In this document: in pieces, positions 52,457 through 61,531 of the stretch
How positions within the stretch are numbered: position 1 is the stretch's first letter
Layout: every line of letters starts with the position of its first letter
Source: Streptomyces sp. Ru71
Lineage (GTDB): Bacteria; Actinomycetota; Actinomycetes; Streptomycetales; Streptomycetaceae
NCBI RefSeq assembly: GCF_002920535.1
Contig: NZ_PQSS01000013.1
Coordinates: 1 to 64,000, forward strand
Direction of reading: 5' to 3'
Length of the DNA stretch: 64,000 nucleotides
Program-made: the position numbers and the translations under genes
Notes under the pieces: model-generated
Told to the model about the DNA's origin: nothing
Databases searched by the model: none
What the model saw: only the letters and a program-made list of their open reading frames with translations

Positions 52457-53674
52457 ATGAGCACCCCCACGGCCACCGCCTGGCAGAACCGCCCCGCCCC
52501 GACAACCGCCCAGGACTGGATCGCGCGCGCCGCCGAGGTCGCCGCCGTTCTCGCCACCGACGCCGCCGCCCGGGACCGCGCTGGAGCCACCCCGTACGCC
52601 GAGGTGCAGCTGCTGAAGGACGCGGGCCTGGTCACTCTGCTCGGGCCCGTGGAGCACGGCGGCGCCGGCCAGGACTGGCCCACCGCCTACCGCGTCGTCC
52701 GCGAGGTCGCCAAGGCCGACGGGTCCATCGGCCAGCTCCTCGGCTACCACTACCTGTGGAACTGGGCCGCCCGCCTGGTCGGCACCCGCGAGCAGTGGGA
52801 GCACGTCGAGGCCGAGGCCGCGCGCAACCGCTGGTTCTTCGGCGGGGCCGTCAACCCGCGCGACAACGACGTCGTCGTCACGGAAGACGGCGACGACCTC
52901 GTCTTCACCGGCCGCAAGACCTTCTCCACCGGCAGCAAGGTCTCCGACGTCACCGTCCTCGAAGGCGTCCTGGAGGGCACCGACCAGCACGTCTTCGCGA
53001 TCGTGCCCTCCGACAGCGAGGGCCTGACCTTCCACGACGACTGGGACAACATCGGCCAGCGGCTGACCGAGAGCGGAAGCGTCACCATCGACGGCGTGCG
53101 CACCCCGTGGTCCTCGGCGGCCGGCTACGTCGACAAGCAGTTCCAGGCGCGCACCTACAACACCCTCAACGTGCCCACCATCCAGCTAGTCTTCGTCAAC
53201 TTCTACCTCGGCATCGCGGGCGGCGCGCTGGAGACGGCGGCCACCTACACCCGGAGCAAGACCCGGCCCTGGCTGCACGGCGGCCACGAGCGGGCGGTCG
53301 ACGAGCCGTACGTCATCGACACCTACGGCGATCTCACCGCGAAGCTCTGGGCGGCCGAGGCGCTCGCCGACGCCGTCGCCGCCGAGGGCCAGAAGCTGCA
53401 CGACGACCCCGACGCCGTCACCGAGCGGGCGCGCGGCGAGTTCGAGGTGCGGGTCGCCGCGGTCAAGGCGCGCGCCACCGACGTCGCCCTGGAAGTCACC
53501 AGCCGCATCTTCGAGGTGACGGGCGCCCGCTCCACGACCACCGCCGAGGGACTGGACCGCTTCTGGCGCAACGTCCGCACCCACACCCTGCACGACCCCG
53601 TCGCCTACAAGCGCCGCGAGGTCGGCCGCTGGGTCCTGGAGGGCGAACTGCCCGAACCGACCTGGTACTCCTGA
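52457..53674 (+). CDS. Acyl-CoA-dehydrogenase-like monooxygenase (DszC/SfnB type)
   Basis: The 405-aa protein has the acyl-CoA dehydrogenase fold with LVTLLGPVEHGGAGQDWPTA, DGSIGQLLGYHYLWNWA, FTGRKTFSTGSKVSD and FWRNVRTHTLHDPVAYKRRE. It lacks the catalytic Glu context of true dehydrogenases. The TH-LHDP ending is shared with DszC-type flavin monooxygenases that oxygenate sulfur. It is probably FMNH2-dependent and works on an organosulfur substrate. ATG 52457 follows GAAAGAGG. A hairpin separates it from the reductase gene. Confidence 0.85.
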   Translation: MSTPTATAWQNRPAPTTAQDWIARAAEVAAVLATDAAARDRAGATPYAEVQLLKDAGLVTLLGPVEHGGAGQDWPTAYRVVREVAKADGSIGQLLGYHYLWNWAARLVGTREQWEHVEAEAARNRWFFGGAVNPRDNDVVVTEDGDDLVFTGRKTFSTGSKVSDVTVLEGVLEGTDQHVFAIVPSDSEGLTFHDDWDNIGQRLTESGSVTIDGVRTPWSSAAGYVDKQFQARTYNTLNVPTIQLVFVNFYLGIAGGALETAATYTRSKTRPWLHGGHERAVDEPYVIDTYGDLTAKLWAAEALADAVAAEGQKLHDDPDAVTERARGEFEVRVAAVKARATDVALEVTSRIFEVTGARSTTTAEGLDRFWRNVRTHTLHDPVAYKRREVGRWVLEGELPEPTWYS

Positions 53675-53683
53675 CCCTCCCCC

Positions 53684-53708
53684 GGGGCGCCCGCCTCACG
53701 GGCGCCCC
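53684..53708 (+). terminator. Intra-operon hairpin
   Basis: GGGGCGCCCG (53684-53693) and CGGGCGCCCC (53699-53708) form a perfect 10-bp stem with a 5-nt loop. It lies between the DszC-like gene and the FMN reductase gene. It may tune downstream expression or stabilise the upstream mRNA. Confidence 0.55.
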
Positions 53709-53729
53709 GCCCGCCCCGAAAGAGGACCC

Positions 53730-54284
53730 ATGGCCACCGTCCTGTCCGTCTCCGGCAGCCCCTCCGTCTCCTCCCGCACCCAGCGCCTGCTGCGCCACCT
53801 CGACGACCGGCTCCTCGCGCAGGGCCATGACGTGATCGCGCTGGACGTGCGCACTGTTCCCGCCGAGGCCCTGCTGGGTGCCGACTTTCGGCATCCCGCC
53901 ATCGTCGAGGCCGCCGAGCTGTTCGCCCGCGCGGACGGCGTCGTCGTCGCCACGCCCGTCTACAAGGCGTCGTACTCCGGCGTCCTCAAGGCACTGCTCG
54001 ACCTGCTCCCGCAGTACGCCCTCGCCGGCAAGACCGTGCTGCCGCTGGCCACCGGCGGATCGACCGCCCACGTCCTGGCCATCGACTACGCGCTGCGTCC
54101 GGTCCTCAGCTCGATGGGTGCGGCGCACATCGTGCAGGGCTGGTTCACCCTCGACAAGGACATCACCGTCCGCGACGACGGCTCCCTCGCCGTCGCCGCC
54201 CAAGCCGACGAGGGCCTGGCCCGGGTGGTCGACCAGTTCTCGGCGGCTCTGGGCAGCAGCCTGGTCCTCGCAGCGGCGGGCTGA
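53730..54284 (+). CDS. ssuE: NAD(P)H-dependent FMN reductase SsuE-like
   Basis: The 184-aa flavodoxin-like protein has VLSVSGSPSVSSRTQRLLRH (FMN phosphate loop) and GVVVATPVYKASYSGVLKAL, the hallmarks of the SsuE/MsuE family, which reduces FMN for two-component sulfonate and sulfone monooxygenases. GAAAGAGGA precedes the ATG. Its position among three or four FMNH2-using oxygenase genes makes the role secure. Confidence 0.9.
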   Translation: MATVLSVSGSPSVSSRTQRLLRHLDDRLLAQGHDVIALDVRTVPAEALLGADFRHPAIVEAAELFARADGVVVATPVYKASYSGVLKALLDLLPQYALAGKTVLPLATGGSTAHVLAIDYALRPVLSSMGAAHIVQGWFTLDKDITVRDDGSLAVAAQADEGLARVVDQFSAALGSSLVLAAAG

Positions 54285-54289
54285 GCCCT

Positions 54290-55474
54290 ATGACCGCGCA
54301 TGTGATCGCCGACGACGCCGAAGCCCTCGCCGTCGCCGCCGCGCTGGCGAAGGAGTTCCGCGCCGGTGCCTCCGCCCGCGACGCCGAACGCCGCCTGCCG
54401 CACGCCGAGGTGGACAAGCTCTCCGCGTCGGGCCTGCTCGCCGTCACCGTCCCCGCCGCACACGGCGGCGCCGACGTCGGCGCGCTCACCCTCGCCGAGA
54501 TCTTCCGGCTGCTGGCGTCGGCCGACGGCAGCCTCGCCCAGATCCCGCAGAGCCACTTCGTCTACGTCAACGTCGTCCGCCGCCAGGGCACCGAGGAACA
54601 GCGGAAGTTCTTCTTCGCCGAGGTCCTCGCCGGGCGCCGCTTCGGCAACGCCCAGTCGGAGGCGGGCACCCGGCACGTCCAGGACATCCGCACCCGCCTG
54701 ACACCACGCCCTGACGGCTCCTACGTCCTCACCGGCGTCAAGCACTACGCCACCGGTGCGCTGTTCGCCGACTGGATCCCGGTCCTCGCCCGCGCCGAGG
54801 ACGACGAGCTGCACGTGGCGTACGTCCCGCGGGACGCGCCCGGCCTCACCGTGATCGACGACTGGGACGGCATGGGTCAGCGCACGACGGCCAGCGGCAC
54901 CGTGCGGCTCGACGCCGTGCCCGTACCGGCCGACCGTGTCCTGCCCCATCACCTCACCTTCCGCGGACCCCAGCTGCACGGCGCGGTGGCCCAGTTGCTG
55001 CACGCCGCGATCGACACGGGGATCGCCGGGGGTGCCCTGGCCGAAGCCGCCGCGTTCGTCCGCACCAAGAGCCGGCCCTGGTTCGAAAGCGGCACCCAAA
55101 CGGCGGCCGAGGACCCGCTGCTCATCCAGCGGTTCGGTGAACTCGCCCTGCGGGTGCGGGCCTCCGAGGCGCTGCTGCGCGAAGCCGCCCGCACGGTGGA
55201 CGCGGCACTCACCGGCCTGACCGACGACTCCGCGGCCGAGGCGTCGATCGCCGTGGCCGCCGCGAAGGCCCACGCGGCCGACACCGCGGTGGAAGTGGCC
55301 GGCGCCCTGTTCGAGGTGGCCGGCACCCGGGCCGCCCTCGACTCGCTCAACCTCCACCGTCACTGGCGCGACGCCCGCACCCACACCCTGCACGACCCGG
55401 CGCGCTGGAAGATCCAGCACATCGGCCGGTACGTGCTGAACGGCACCCGACCGCCACGCCACGGCCTGCTCTAG
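54290..55474 (+). CDS. sfnB: SfnB-family sulfur-acquisition oxidoreductase
   Basis: The 394-aa acyl-CoA-dehydrogenase-like flavoprotein has LLAVTVPAAHGGADVGALTL, DGSLAQIPQSHFVYVNVVRR, FGNAQSEAGTRHV, LTGVKHYATGALFADW and HWRDARTHTLHDPARWKIQH. The pattern fits the SfnB family linked to dimethyl sulfide/sulfone use in pseudomonads. It starts five bases after the reductase stop. Its exact reaction is not established; it may oxidise a methylated sulfur intermediate with FMNH2. Confidence 0.85.
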   Translation: MTAHVIADDAEALAVAAALAKEFRAGASARDAERRLPHAEVDKLSASGLLAVTVPAAHGGADVGALTLAEIFRLLASADGSLAQIPQSHFVYVNVVRRQGTEEQRKFFFAEVLAGRRFGNAQSEAGTRHVQDIRTRLTPRPDGSYVLTGVKHYATGALFADWIPVLARAEDDELHVAYVPRDAPGLTVIDDWDGMGQRTTASGTVRLDAVPVPADRVLPHHLTFRGPQLHGAVAQLLHAAIDTGIAGGALAEAAAFVRTKSRPWFESGTQTAAEDPLLIQRFGELALRVRASEALLREAARTVDAALTGLTDDSAAEASIAVAAAKAHAADTAVEVAGALFEVAGTRAALDSLNLHRHWRDARTHTLHDPARWKIQHIGRYVLNGTRPPRHGLL

Positions 55475-55515
55475 CGAGCCGGCTGCCCGCGGCGGACCTG
55501 CAGATCGGAGTTTTC

Positions 55516-56658
55516 GTGTCCCTCACCTTCCACTGGTTCCTCCCCACCAACGGCGACAGCCGTCATGTCGTCGGCGGCGGCCACGGCACCCCGGCATCCC
55601 CGTCTGGACGGGACCGGCCGCCGACGGTGGCGTACCTGAGCCAGATCGCCCGCGCGGCCGAGGATCTGGGGTTCGTCGGTGCGCTCACCCCGACGGGCGC
55701 CTGGTGCGAGGACGCGTGGCTGACCACGGCGATGGTGTCCCAGCACAGCGAGCGCCTGAAATTCCTCGTCGCCTTTCGCCCCGGCTTCGTCTCCCCGACG
55801 CTCGCCGCGCAGATGGCGTCCACCTTCCAGCGGCAGAGCGGCGGACGGCTCCTGCTGAACGTCGTCACGGGCGGCGAGAGCCACGAGCAGCGCGCCTACG
55901 GCGACTTCCTCGACAAGGACGCCCGCTACCGCCGTACCGGCGAGTTCCTGCACATCGTGCGGGCCTTGTGGGAGGGCGCGACGGTCGATCTGGCGGGCGA
56001 GCATCTGAGAGTGGAGGAGGCCCGGCTCGCACGGGTGCCCGACCCGGTGCCGCAGGTGTACTTCGGAGGCTCCTCCCCGGTGGCGGGCGAGGTCGCCGCC
56101 CGGTACGCCGACGTGTACCTCACGTGGGGCGAGCCGCCCGCCCAGGTCGCCGAGAAGATCACCTGGATCCGGGAACTGGCCGCCGAGGAGGGCCGTACCG
56201 TCCGTTTCGGCATCCGCCTGCACGTCATCACCCGCGACACCTCCGCACAGGCGTGGGCCGAGGCGGACCGTCTGCTGGCGGGCTTCGACCCGCAGACGGT
56301 GCGATCCGTGCAGGCCGGGCTCGCCCGCAGCGAGTCGGAGGGGCAGCGGCGCATGCTCGCCCTGCACCAAGGGAGCCGGGACGGTCTGGAGATCCACCCC
56401 AATCTCTGGGCCGGCATCGGCCTGGTCCGCGGCGGCGCGGGCACCGCGCTGGTGGGCAGCCACGAGGAGGTCGCCGAACGGATCCGGGAGTACCACGCCC
56501 TCGGCATCGAGGAGTTCGTGCTCTCCGGTTATCCGCACCTGGAGGAGGCGTACTGGTTCGGGGAGGGTGTGCTGCCGCGGCTCGCGGCCCAGGGCCTGTG
56601 GCACCACCCGCACACCCCACGGCCGCAGCAGGCGGCACAGGTGCCCTTCGCGAGCTGA
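55516..56658 (+). CDS. ssuD: FMNH2-dependent alkanesulfonate monooxygenase SsuD-like
   Basis: The 380-aa luciferase-like monooxygenase has FHWFLPTNGDSRHVVGGGHG, ERLKFLVAFRPGFVSPTLAA, GGRLLLNVVTGGESHEQRAY and EEFVLSGYPHLEEAYWFGEG, all typical of SsuD. It desulfonates alkanesulfonates to aldehyde and sulfite. With SfnG it completes a route from dimethyl sulfone through methanesulfonate to sulfite. GTG 55516 has GGAG five bases upstream. It is the last gene of the operon, followed by a small hairpin. No SsuABC transporter is present. Confidence 0.9.
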   Translation: MSLTFHWFLPTNGDSRHVVGGGHGTPASPSGRDRPPTVAYLSQIARAAEDLGFVGALTPTGAWCEDAWLTTAMVSQHSERLKFLVAFRPGFVSPTLAAQMASTFQRQSGGRLLLNVVTGGESHEQRAYGDFLDKDARYRRTGEFLHIVRALWEGATVDLAGEHLRVEEARLARVPDPVPQVYFGGSSPVAGEVAARYADVYLTWGEPPAQVAEKITWIRELAAEEGRTVRFGIRLHVITRDTSAQAWAEADRLLAGFDPQTVRSVQAGLARSESEGQRRMLALHQGSRDGLEIHPNLWAGIGLVRGGAGTALVGSHEEVAERIREYHALGIEEFVLSGYPHLEEAYWFGEGVLPRLAAQGLWHHPHTPRPQQAAQVPFAS

Positions 56659-56662
56659 GGCC

Positions 56663-56679
56663 GGCCGAGAACCTCGGCC
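56663..56679 (+). terminator. Hairpin at the end of the organosulfur operon
   Basis: GGCCGAG (56663-56669) and CTCGGCC (56673-56679) form a 7-bp stem with a 3-nt loop, four bases after the ssuD stop. Confidence 0.5.
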
Positions 56680-57102
56680 CTGCCTCGCTGTACGCCGGGT
56701 TCTCCAGAAGCCCGGTCAGCTCCATGCACCGTTCGAGCGGACGCTGCTGGGGCCGCTGAGGGAGTTGCTTGGCGGCGAGGAGGTACCGGCCACCGGCGAC
56801 CGTCTGCGACGAGCAGCGCACGACCGGGTTGGCGGCGGTCGCGCCCGAGGCCGTCGCCGGCGCGCAGCCTGACGGAGGGCATCGTCGAGGAGCATCACCA
56901 AGCCGCGGCACATCAGGTGCTGCCGTTGGTCGCCGCGGTGCCGAACACGGCCGTGGTGGCCGCGTACCGAGAAGGCCGGGGGACACCCCGGAGTCCCTCG
57001 CGGCGCTGGCCGAGTACGGCTACGGCGTAACCCTGTACCGCAGCGAGGCCGGCACCGGGAACGCGCGGTGGTCGGACGCGACGCCCAAGGTGCGTCTGGA
57101 AG
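56680..57102. other. Stretch without a recognisable gene
   Basis: Short protein-like pieces occur in different plus frames (for example EEHHQAAAHQVLPLVAAVPN near 56890 and ALAEYGYGVTLYRSEAGTGN near 57005). No intact frame or nameable domain is present; probably decayed sequence. Confidence 0.35.
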
Positions 57103-57699
57103 TCAGGATTGTCGATGCCGGCGATCACAGGGTTTTGATGAGGCCGCCATCGATGACGAAGTCTGCGCCGGTGATGTTGCCGGCACGCTCGCCTGCCAGG
57201 AACAGGACGAGGTCGGCGACTTCTTCGGGCCGGGTGAAACGGCCAGTGGCAGACTCGGCGGCGGCCCGCTTGGCCACTTCGTCGGCAGCCAGGCCCGACG
57301 CCTGGGCAACCGTGGCCGCGACGCCCGTGGCGCCGAGCCACAACGGGGTGGCGACCGGGCCAGGGCTGACGGTGTTGACGCGGATGCCGCGCGGCCCGAC
57401 CTCCTTGGACAGGGCCTTGCAGAAGTTGGCTCCACGTCCGCGCCGTCCTGATACTCACGGTCAGGGATCTTGGACAGCAGCGGAAGCATGGCCGACCGGT
57501 CGATGAGGTCCGCATCCGGGTCCGGCGCCTGCTGTACCTTCTCCAGCAGATCCTTTTTGCTGCACGGCCACGTGATGGCCAGCCTGGTAAGCAGGTCACC
57601 CAGGGTGAAGGGCACTTCCGCGCCGACAAGCGGTGGCAGGTTGGGGGCCATGTGGTCCTCCGGACGGGGTAGTTCAGGGATCCGTGTGGTGTCCGACAT
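57103..57699 (-). CDS. DUF2795-like protein with foreign C terminus
   Basis: The first 90 residues (MSDTTRIPELPRPEDHMAPN, then ITWPCSKKDLLEKVQQAPDP and MLPLLSKIPDREYQDGAD) match DUF2795 proteins (PASKEDLVRKAxEnxAdddvLxLLxxLPDREYxgPad). After GAD the frame runs out of phase over an SDR remnant and yields Ser/Pro/Arg-rich sequence to 57103. ATG 57699 has GGAGGG upstream, so expression is plausible. The native protein would end near 57430. A deletion has replaced its last residues. Confidence 0.6.
   Translation of the reverse strand: MSDTTRIPELPRPEDHMAPNLPPLVGAEVPFTLGDLLTRLAITWPCSKKDLLEKVQQAPDPDADLIDRSAMLPLLSKIPDREYQDGADVEPTSARPCPRRSGRAASASTPSALARSPPRCGSAPRASRPRLPRRRAWLPTKWPSGPPPSLPLAVSPGPKKSPTSSCSWQASVPATSPAQTSSSMAASSKPCDRRHRQS
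57125..57440 (-). pseudogene. C-terminal remnant of a short-chain dehydrogenase
   Basis: One minus frame gives ANFCKALSKEVGPRGIRVNT, VSPGPVATPLW, then TGRFTRPEEVADLVLFLAGE and NITGADFVIDGGLIKTL. This is the C-terminal 100 residues of a classical SDR including the RGIRVNxVSPGPV block. The nucleotide-binding and catalytic parts are absent. Upstream the frame joins the end of a DUF2795-like gene in a different frame, so a deletion fused the two. Confidence 0.8.
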
Positions 57700-58049
57700 G
57701 CCCACCCTCCGGGGGCGTCCCTCCCCAGCGCACGCCGACGTACTCCAGCCGGATCAACGCCACCCCCGTACGTCCTGCGTGTGCACAGGCCGCCGACCGC
57801 TGCCGGGCAGCCCTCGCGGCAGTGGCCGAAGTATGGAACTCCACCGTCCGACTACCCCAGCCGGCAGCACCACCCGAGGAAAACCGCAGCCTACGGCTGT
57901 CCGCCGCCGACCCTCGGGACCGCGGCCCCGCCCGCGAGCGGGCTCGTGTGACCGGGCTAAAGCGCCGAGACCAAGCCGCCGAAGGGGCTGTCCGACCGGC
58001 CCTAGGCAGCGCCCGCGCCATCATCGACAGGTCGGACATCGCGCCTAGA

Positions 58050-58370
58050 GCGTCATCGCGGATGCAGGTCATCCACGTCACGACGGCCACGGCCGCTGCC
58101 GAAAGGGGCAGCACCTTGCGGTTGTCCGCTGCCAGCTGCACCCCCTGGGCCGTCTTCTGCCGCACCGGTTCGCGAGCCTTGTCCTGCCAGATCCGCCCCG
58201 GCCCGCGCCGCCCTGGTCCGTGCCTGCTCGGCGGCTTCGGCGGCCTTGTCCTTGACCGGAGCGGGCACCTTTTCCTGCGCTTGGTGCGCGAACCGGTTGC
58301 CTTGGCCTTCAGTTCGTCGCTCTTGACGGCAGCCTGCTCCGCCAGGCCTCGCCACCCGCTAGGAGAAGAC
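58050..58370 (-). pseudogene. Decayed helical membrane-associated protein (DUF3618-like)
   Basis: Across two frames the minus strand reads RGLAEQAAVKSDELKAKATG, AQEKVPAPVKDKAAEAAEQA, then KAREPVRQKTAQGVQLAADN and RKVLPLSAAAVAVVTWM. The Ala/Lys/Glu repeats and single late hydrophobic segment resemble DUF3618-type proteins, often found near YihY and holin-like genes. At least two frameshifts are needed to join the pieces. Positions 57700-58050 show no recognised gene. Confidence 0.5.
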
Positions 58371-58497
58371 CGCGATGATGTCTGGCCGGACTCTGCATCG
58401 CGGGCTCTTTCCTCTGGGCCGCATGATGCTTCAGACAGAGATGGCGCAAGGGGCGGCGGGCAAGCGGGCCGGGCCCTCCTCGCTGTCTCTGGCACTA

Positions 58498-59082
58498 CTA
58501 CGCCTCGTCGAAGTACAACGGCGACAGCCTGGCTCCCCGCTCCGCATCATCAACGTCAGGCGGCGTGACGTGGGCGAGGTCACCGTCGATCGGGATGTCG
58601 AACTTCCGGCCGATCTCCGCGATGGCAACTCCAACCCGGCCGCGCAGCACACCCAGCGCCTGGAGCCCATACGCCCATTGGACCCGATCCCGATCCCTGG
58701 CCCACCGGATCGGATCCCGACCGCTGGGCGGGGCCTCCGGGAAGGTTCTCTCGGTCAACCTGCGTGCTGACTCCATATCTGTCAGCCATTGCCTCACAGC
58801 GGCGCGCATCGCGCGCACTTGCTCCCGCAGTTCCTCGGACTCGCACTGCTCGACCTGCTCGTTCAGATAGGTACGCAGCGCCTCGATGGATCCCCAGGAC
58901 CCATTTTCCTCTTCGAGATCATAAGGCGCATGGAGCACCCGGTGGTCCTCCAAGCGGAGCAGGATCGATCTTGCCCGCTCGCGCTCACTCTGGCTGAACT
59001 CCACGCTGGCGCTCTGACCGAAGAACGAGAAGCTGATCGTCCGTAACCGACCGCGCCAGCGCCAGCGCCACTGCTTGAACAT
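58498..59082 (-). CDS. DUF6650-like protein
   Basis: The 194-aa protein starts MFKQWRWRWRGRLRTISFSF, then FFGQSASVEFSQSERERARS and ILLRLEDHRVLHAPYDLEEE. This pattern (short basic opening, small amphipathic strand, then LEDRRVLxxPY) is that of DUF6650 proteins. GGAGGTGGGG directly before ATG 59082 decides the start over an upstream codon. It is probably a lone cargo gene among decayed sequence. Function unknown. Confidence 0.7.
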   Translation of the reverse strand: MFKQWRWRWRGRLRTISFSFFGQSASVEFSQSERERARSILLRLEDHRVLHAPYDLEEENGSWGSIEALRTYLNEQVEQCESEELREQVRAMRAAVRQWLTDMESARRLTERTFPEAPPSGRDPIRWARDRDRVQWAYGLQALGVLRGRVGVAIAEIGRKFDIPIDGDLAHVTPPDVDDAERGARLSPLYFDEA

Positions 59083-59319
59083 CCCCACCTCCAGCTCTGC
59101 CAACAGCCAGCATTCCGCACTCCAAGTGGAGAGGCCATGTCGACCCTATTGGGCGGCGGGGCGATGTTGAGGTTGCTGTTGATGGTGAGCTTGGTGACGG
59201 AGTCGAAGGCTTCGCGCGTCCATGACGAGGCCGAGGTGGTAGGCGGTCATGTGCGCGGTCTCCTGTGGCGCCGACGGGGTCCGTACAGTTCGGGCCTGGT
59301 ACGCACGGAACGGCAAGAT

Positions 59320-59690
59320 CACAAGCTCGATCATGAGGCCCGGAGCGAAGCTCACCGAGAGCGAGACCGAGCAGCGTGACCAGGCCCGCCTCGCCTGCCC
59401 GGACATCGCCCGCGCCTGCGACCTGGCCCGCGTCTTCCAGGACATGGTCCGCAACCGCCGAGGTCACCTCCTGCTGGAATGTATCCGCCAGGCTGAAGGC
59501 GACGGCCAAGGGCCCATGCGGTCCTTCGCCGGATTCCTCCGCCAGGACCTCGACGCCGTCACCGCTGGCCTCACCCACGCTTGGAGTTTGGTGGAAGGTC
59601 ACGTCCACCGCGTGAAGACCCTCATGCGGGCCATATACGGCGCATCCGTCCGTCTCCTCCGCATCCGGACCCTCACCCGACCATGAAGTC
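59320..59690 (+). pseudogene. ISL3-family transposase C-terminal remnant
   Basis: The plus frame reads ACPDIARACDLARVFQDMVR, RRGHLLLECIRQAEG, then FAGFLRQDLDAVTAGLTHAW and VEGHVHRVKTLMRAIYG. This is the end of an ISL3 transposase (AVTAGLTLPWNSGVVEGHVNRIKxLKRQMYGRA). The SG of the motif is lost, with a frameshift near 59585. No upstream transposase core is present. Confidence 0.8.
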
Positions 59691-60382
59691 CACGGAACTG
59701 CGGACAGAGCCATTTTCAAAGATGCGGTAGGCGATGAAGGGCGAACCGTGACCAGCGCGGCCCAGTATCGACGAAGCGCCTGAGGGGGGCAGGGATGCGC
59801 ATGACGGCTCATCGACCGCAGTGCGCCTAGCAGGCCGCCGGTCCGCTGAGAAAGCGGCGCGCTGCTGGACAGATGGTGATGAGGCTGCAGCCCGCGGAGG
59901 CTGCCCGCGTCCACCAAAGGCCGCCCGAAGGCGGCGGGTGCAAGAGGGCGCCCGGGAGCGCTTGAATGCATATACCTGCCCTTCTGTGCGCTGGCGCTCG
60001 CTCCATGCGGTGAACTGCGCGCGCCTTGCCTGGCCGAACTTCGAAACACCCCGTTGACTGGGCGCTCGCTCTCAACACATGTCACCAACAAGCAAGAACA
60101 GCCATAAGTGATCAGCCGGTGCGTCGGGGGCAGACGCAGGAATCCAGCCAGTCCCGGTTGGCTGTGGTGCGCTCGGCACCGAGTCGCTCGCACTGGCTGA
60201 TTGGGGCACGAAAGGGTCAATGCGCCCCGCGACTGCACGTGACGGCGGCGTATCGGTTGGGTGGTGCCACCCGGCGGTGGCCTGCCGTCCCAGTCCTGTC
60301 CTGCCGCAATGAGCAAGGTGAACGATCAGATCAGGTGTGGTCTGCCGGGCTGTGGGTCCGACGTGGACGCAGGAGGTTTGTG
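59691..60382. other. Stretch without a recognisable gene
   Basis: About 690 bp; several frames are open but none gives a recognisable protein. The end contains the AGGAGG ribosome site of the next gene. Confidence 0.4.
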
Positions 60383-60946
60383 ATGGCACTGACGCAGTGG
60401 ACGAAAGCGGTCGAGTGGCTGGCCGCCGCCGCTCGGGAGCCCCGGTTGTGCAAGCGGGACTGGCAGTACAGCACCACCGGCATCCACCTCCTGGCCGCTG
60501 GACGATTCTGGGACGTCCTGATAGTCCCCGCCTGCCTCGGCTTGCGGACAGCCGACATCCTGGCCGGCCTGCCTCGCCTCGAACCCGGCCCGGTACTGCT
60601 GGACAGCAGGCGGCAGCACGTCGGCTTCTTCCTGCCGCCCGACCCCGCGAGCATCTGGGCCGGACACAACATCCGCTACCTCACCACGGGCAGCTGGATC
60701 GCCACGCCTGCGCCCCACTGCCGCTGGGGCGATCTGAGCTGGATCTGTCCCCCCGACGGCAGTGGCATCCTGAACGCACCAGCGGCCCTGGAACTCGCCC
60801 TGCACATGGCCATGGACGAACTGGCCCGTAACCACGGCAGCTCGCACGATCGCGCCGCCCCCCACCGGGCTGACACCCCCCATTCGGCTTCCCTCGCGCG
60901 AGGGAAGCCGGACGATCCGTGGCATGGATGTGATCAGCGAGGGTGA
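60383..60946 (+). CDS. Bifunctional primase/polymerase N-terminal-like protein
   Basis: The 187-aa protein ALTQWTKAVEWLAAAAREPR, then GIHLLAAGRFWDVLIVPACL, GPVLLDSRRQHVGFFLPPDP and CRWGDLSWICPPDGSGIL matches a frequent Streptomyces protein annotated as a bifunctional DNA primase/polymerase N-terminal domain. The acidic catalytic residues of true primases are not evident, so it may be a non-catalytic relative. AGGAGG precedes ATG 60383. The last 30 residues are odd and run four bases into the HNH remnant, suggesting a junction near 60920. Confidence 0.7.
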   Translation: MALTQWTKAVEWLAAAAREPRLCKRDWQYSTTGIHLLAAGRFWDVLIVPACLGLRTADILAGLPRLEPGPVLLDSRRQHVGFFLPPDPASIWAGHNIRYLTTGSWIATPAPHCRWGDLSWICPPDGSGILNAPAALELALHMAMDELARNHGSSHDRAAPHRADTPHSASLARGKPDDPWHGCDQRG

Positions 60947-61356
60947 CGCGCCCGCGCTGCGCGCTGAGCGGGGGAGAGTGGTACAGCCCGTATGGCGACG
61001 GCTACATCCAAGGGCCCGGGCGCGGCCTGGACATCGACCACCTCGTGCCGCTCGCCGAGGCCTGGGATTCCGGGACTTCCGCGTGGTCGGCCGCGGAGCG
61101 GGAGGCCTACGCCAACGACCTGGGCGACGACCGCGCGCTGATCGCGGTGTCGGCGGCGTCGAACGGGTCGAAGGCGGACCAGGATCCGACCACGTGGCTG
61201 CCGCCGGCGGAGGGATATCGCTGCCAGTGCGTCACCGGCTGGATCGCCGACAAGCTGCGCTGGAGCCTGAGCATCGACCCCAGCGAAGCGGCCGCCCTGT
61301 CGGAGAACCTCAGCCGCTGCCCCAACGTGCCGATCACCGTACCGCTTGCTCGCTAG
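60943..61356 (+). pseudogene. HNH (DUF1524/GmrSD-type) nuclease, N-terminally truncated
   Basis: The frame encodes RCALSGGEWYSPYGDGYIQG, GLDIDHLVPLAEAWDSG, then AVSAASNGSKADQDPTTWLP and CQCVTGWIADKLRWSL. The DHLVPLAEAWDSG and N-KxD residues form the beta-beta-alpha metal site. Intact relatives are exported proteins with about 90 more N-terminal residues, including a signal peptide, which are missing here. Homology starts immediately after the join to the primase-like gene, so a deletion probably fused the loci. GTG 60943 is a possible but doubtful start. Confidence 0.75.
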
Positions 61357-61531
61357 GAGGGGACGGGCAGGTTCCTGGGGAGGTCGGCCTTGGCCCAAGC
61401 TACGGGCATGGTCCTTTTCTGTCCCTGCCGGCATCGCCGAGCGGTCCTCGAAGACGGGTTGGCCCGAAGGACTCTCACCGCGCCGTTCACCCTGTGCCCC
61501 GCCATGATCGGCAGGGGCTTCGGCGAAAGAA

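Noticed and set aside
54086-55462. 458-codon minus-strand frame opposite sfnB
   Set aside because: Ala/Gly/Val/Glu shadow composition, no domain, and it crosses two well-supported genes.
58985-60316. 443-codon minus-strand frame
   Set aside because: It spans the DUF6650 start and the ISL3 remnant, has mixed low-complexity composition and no domain.
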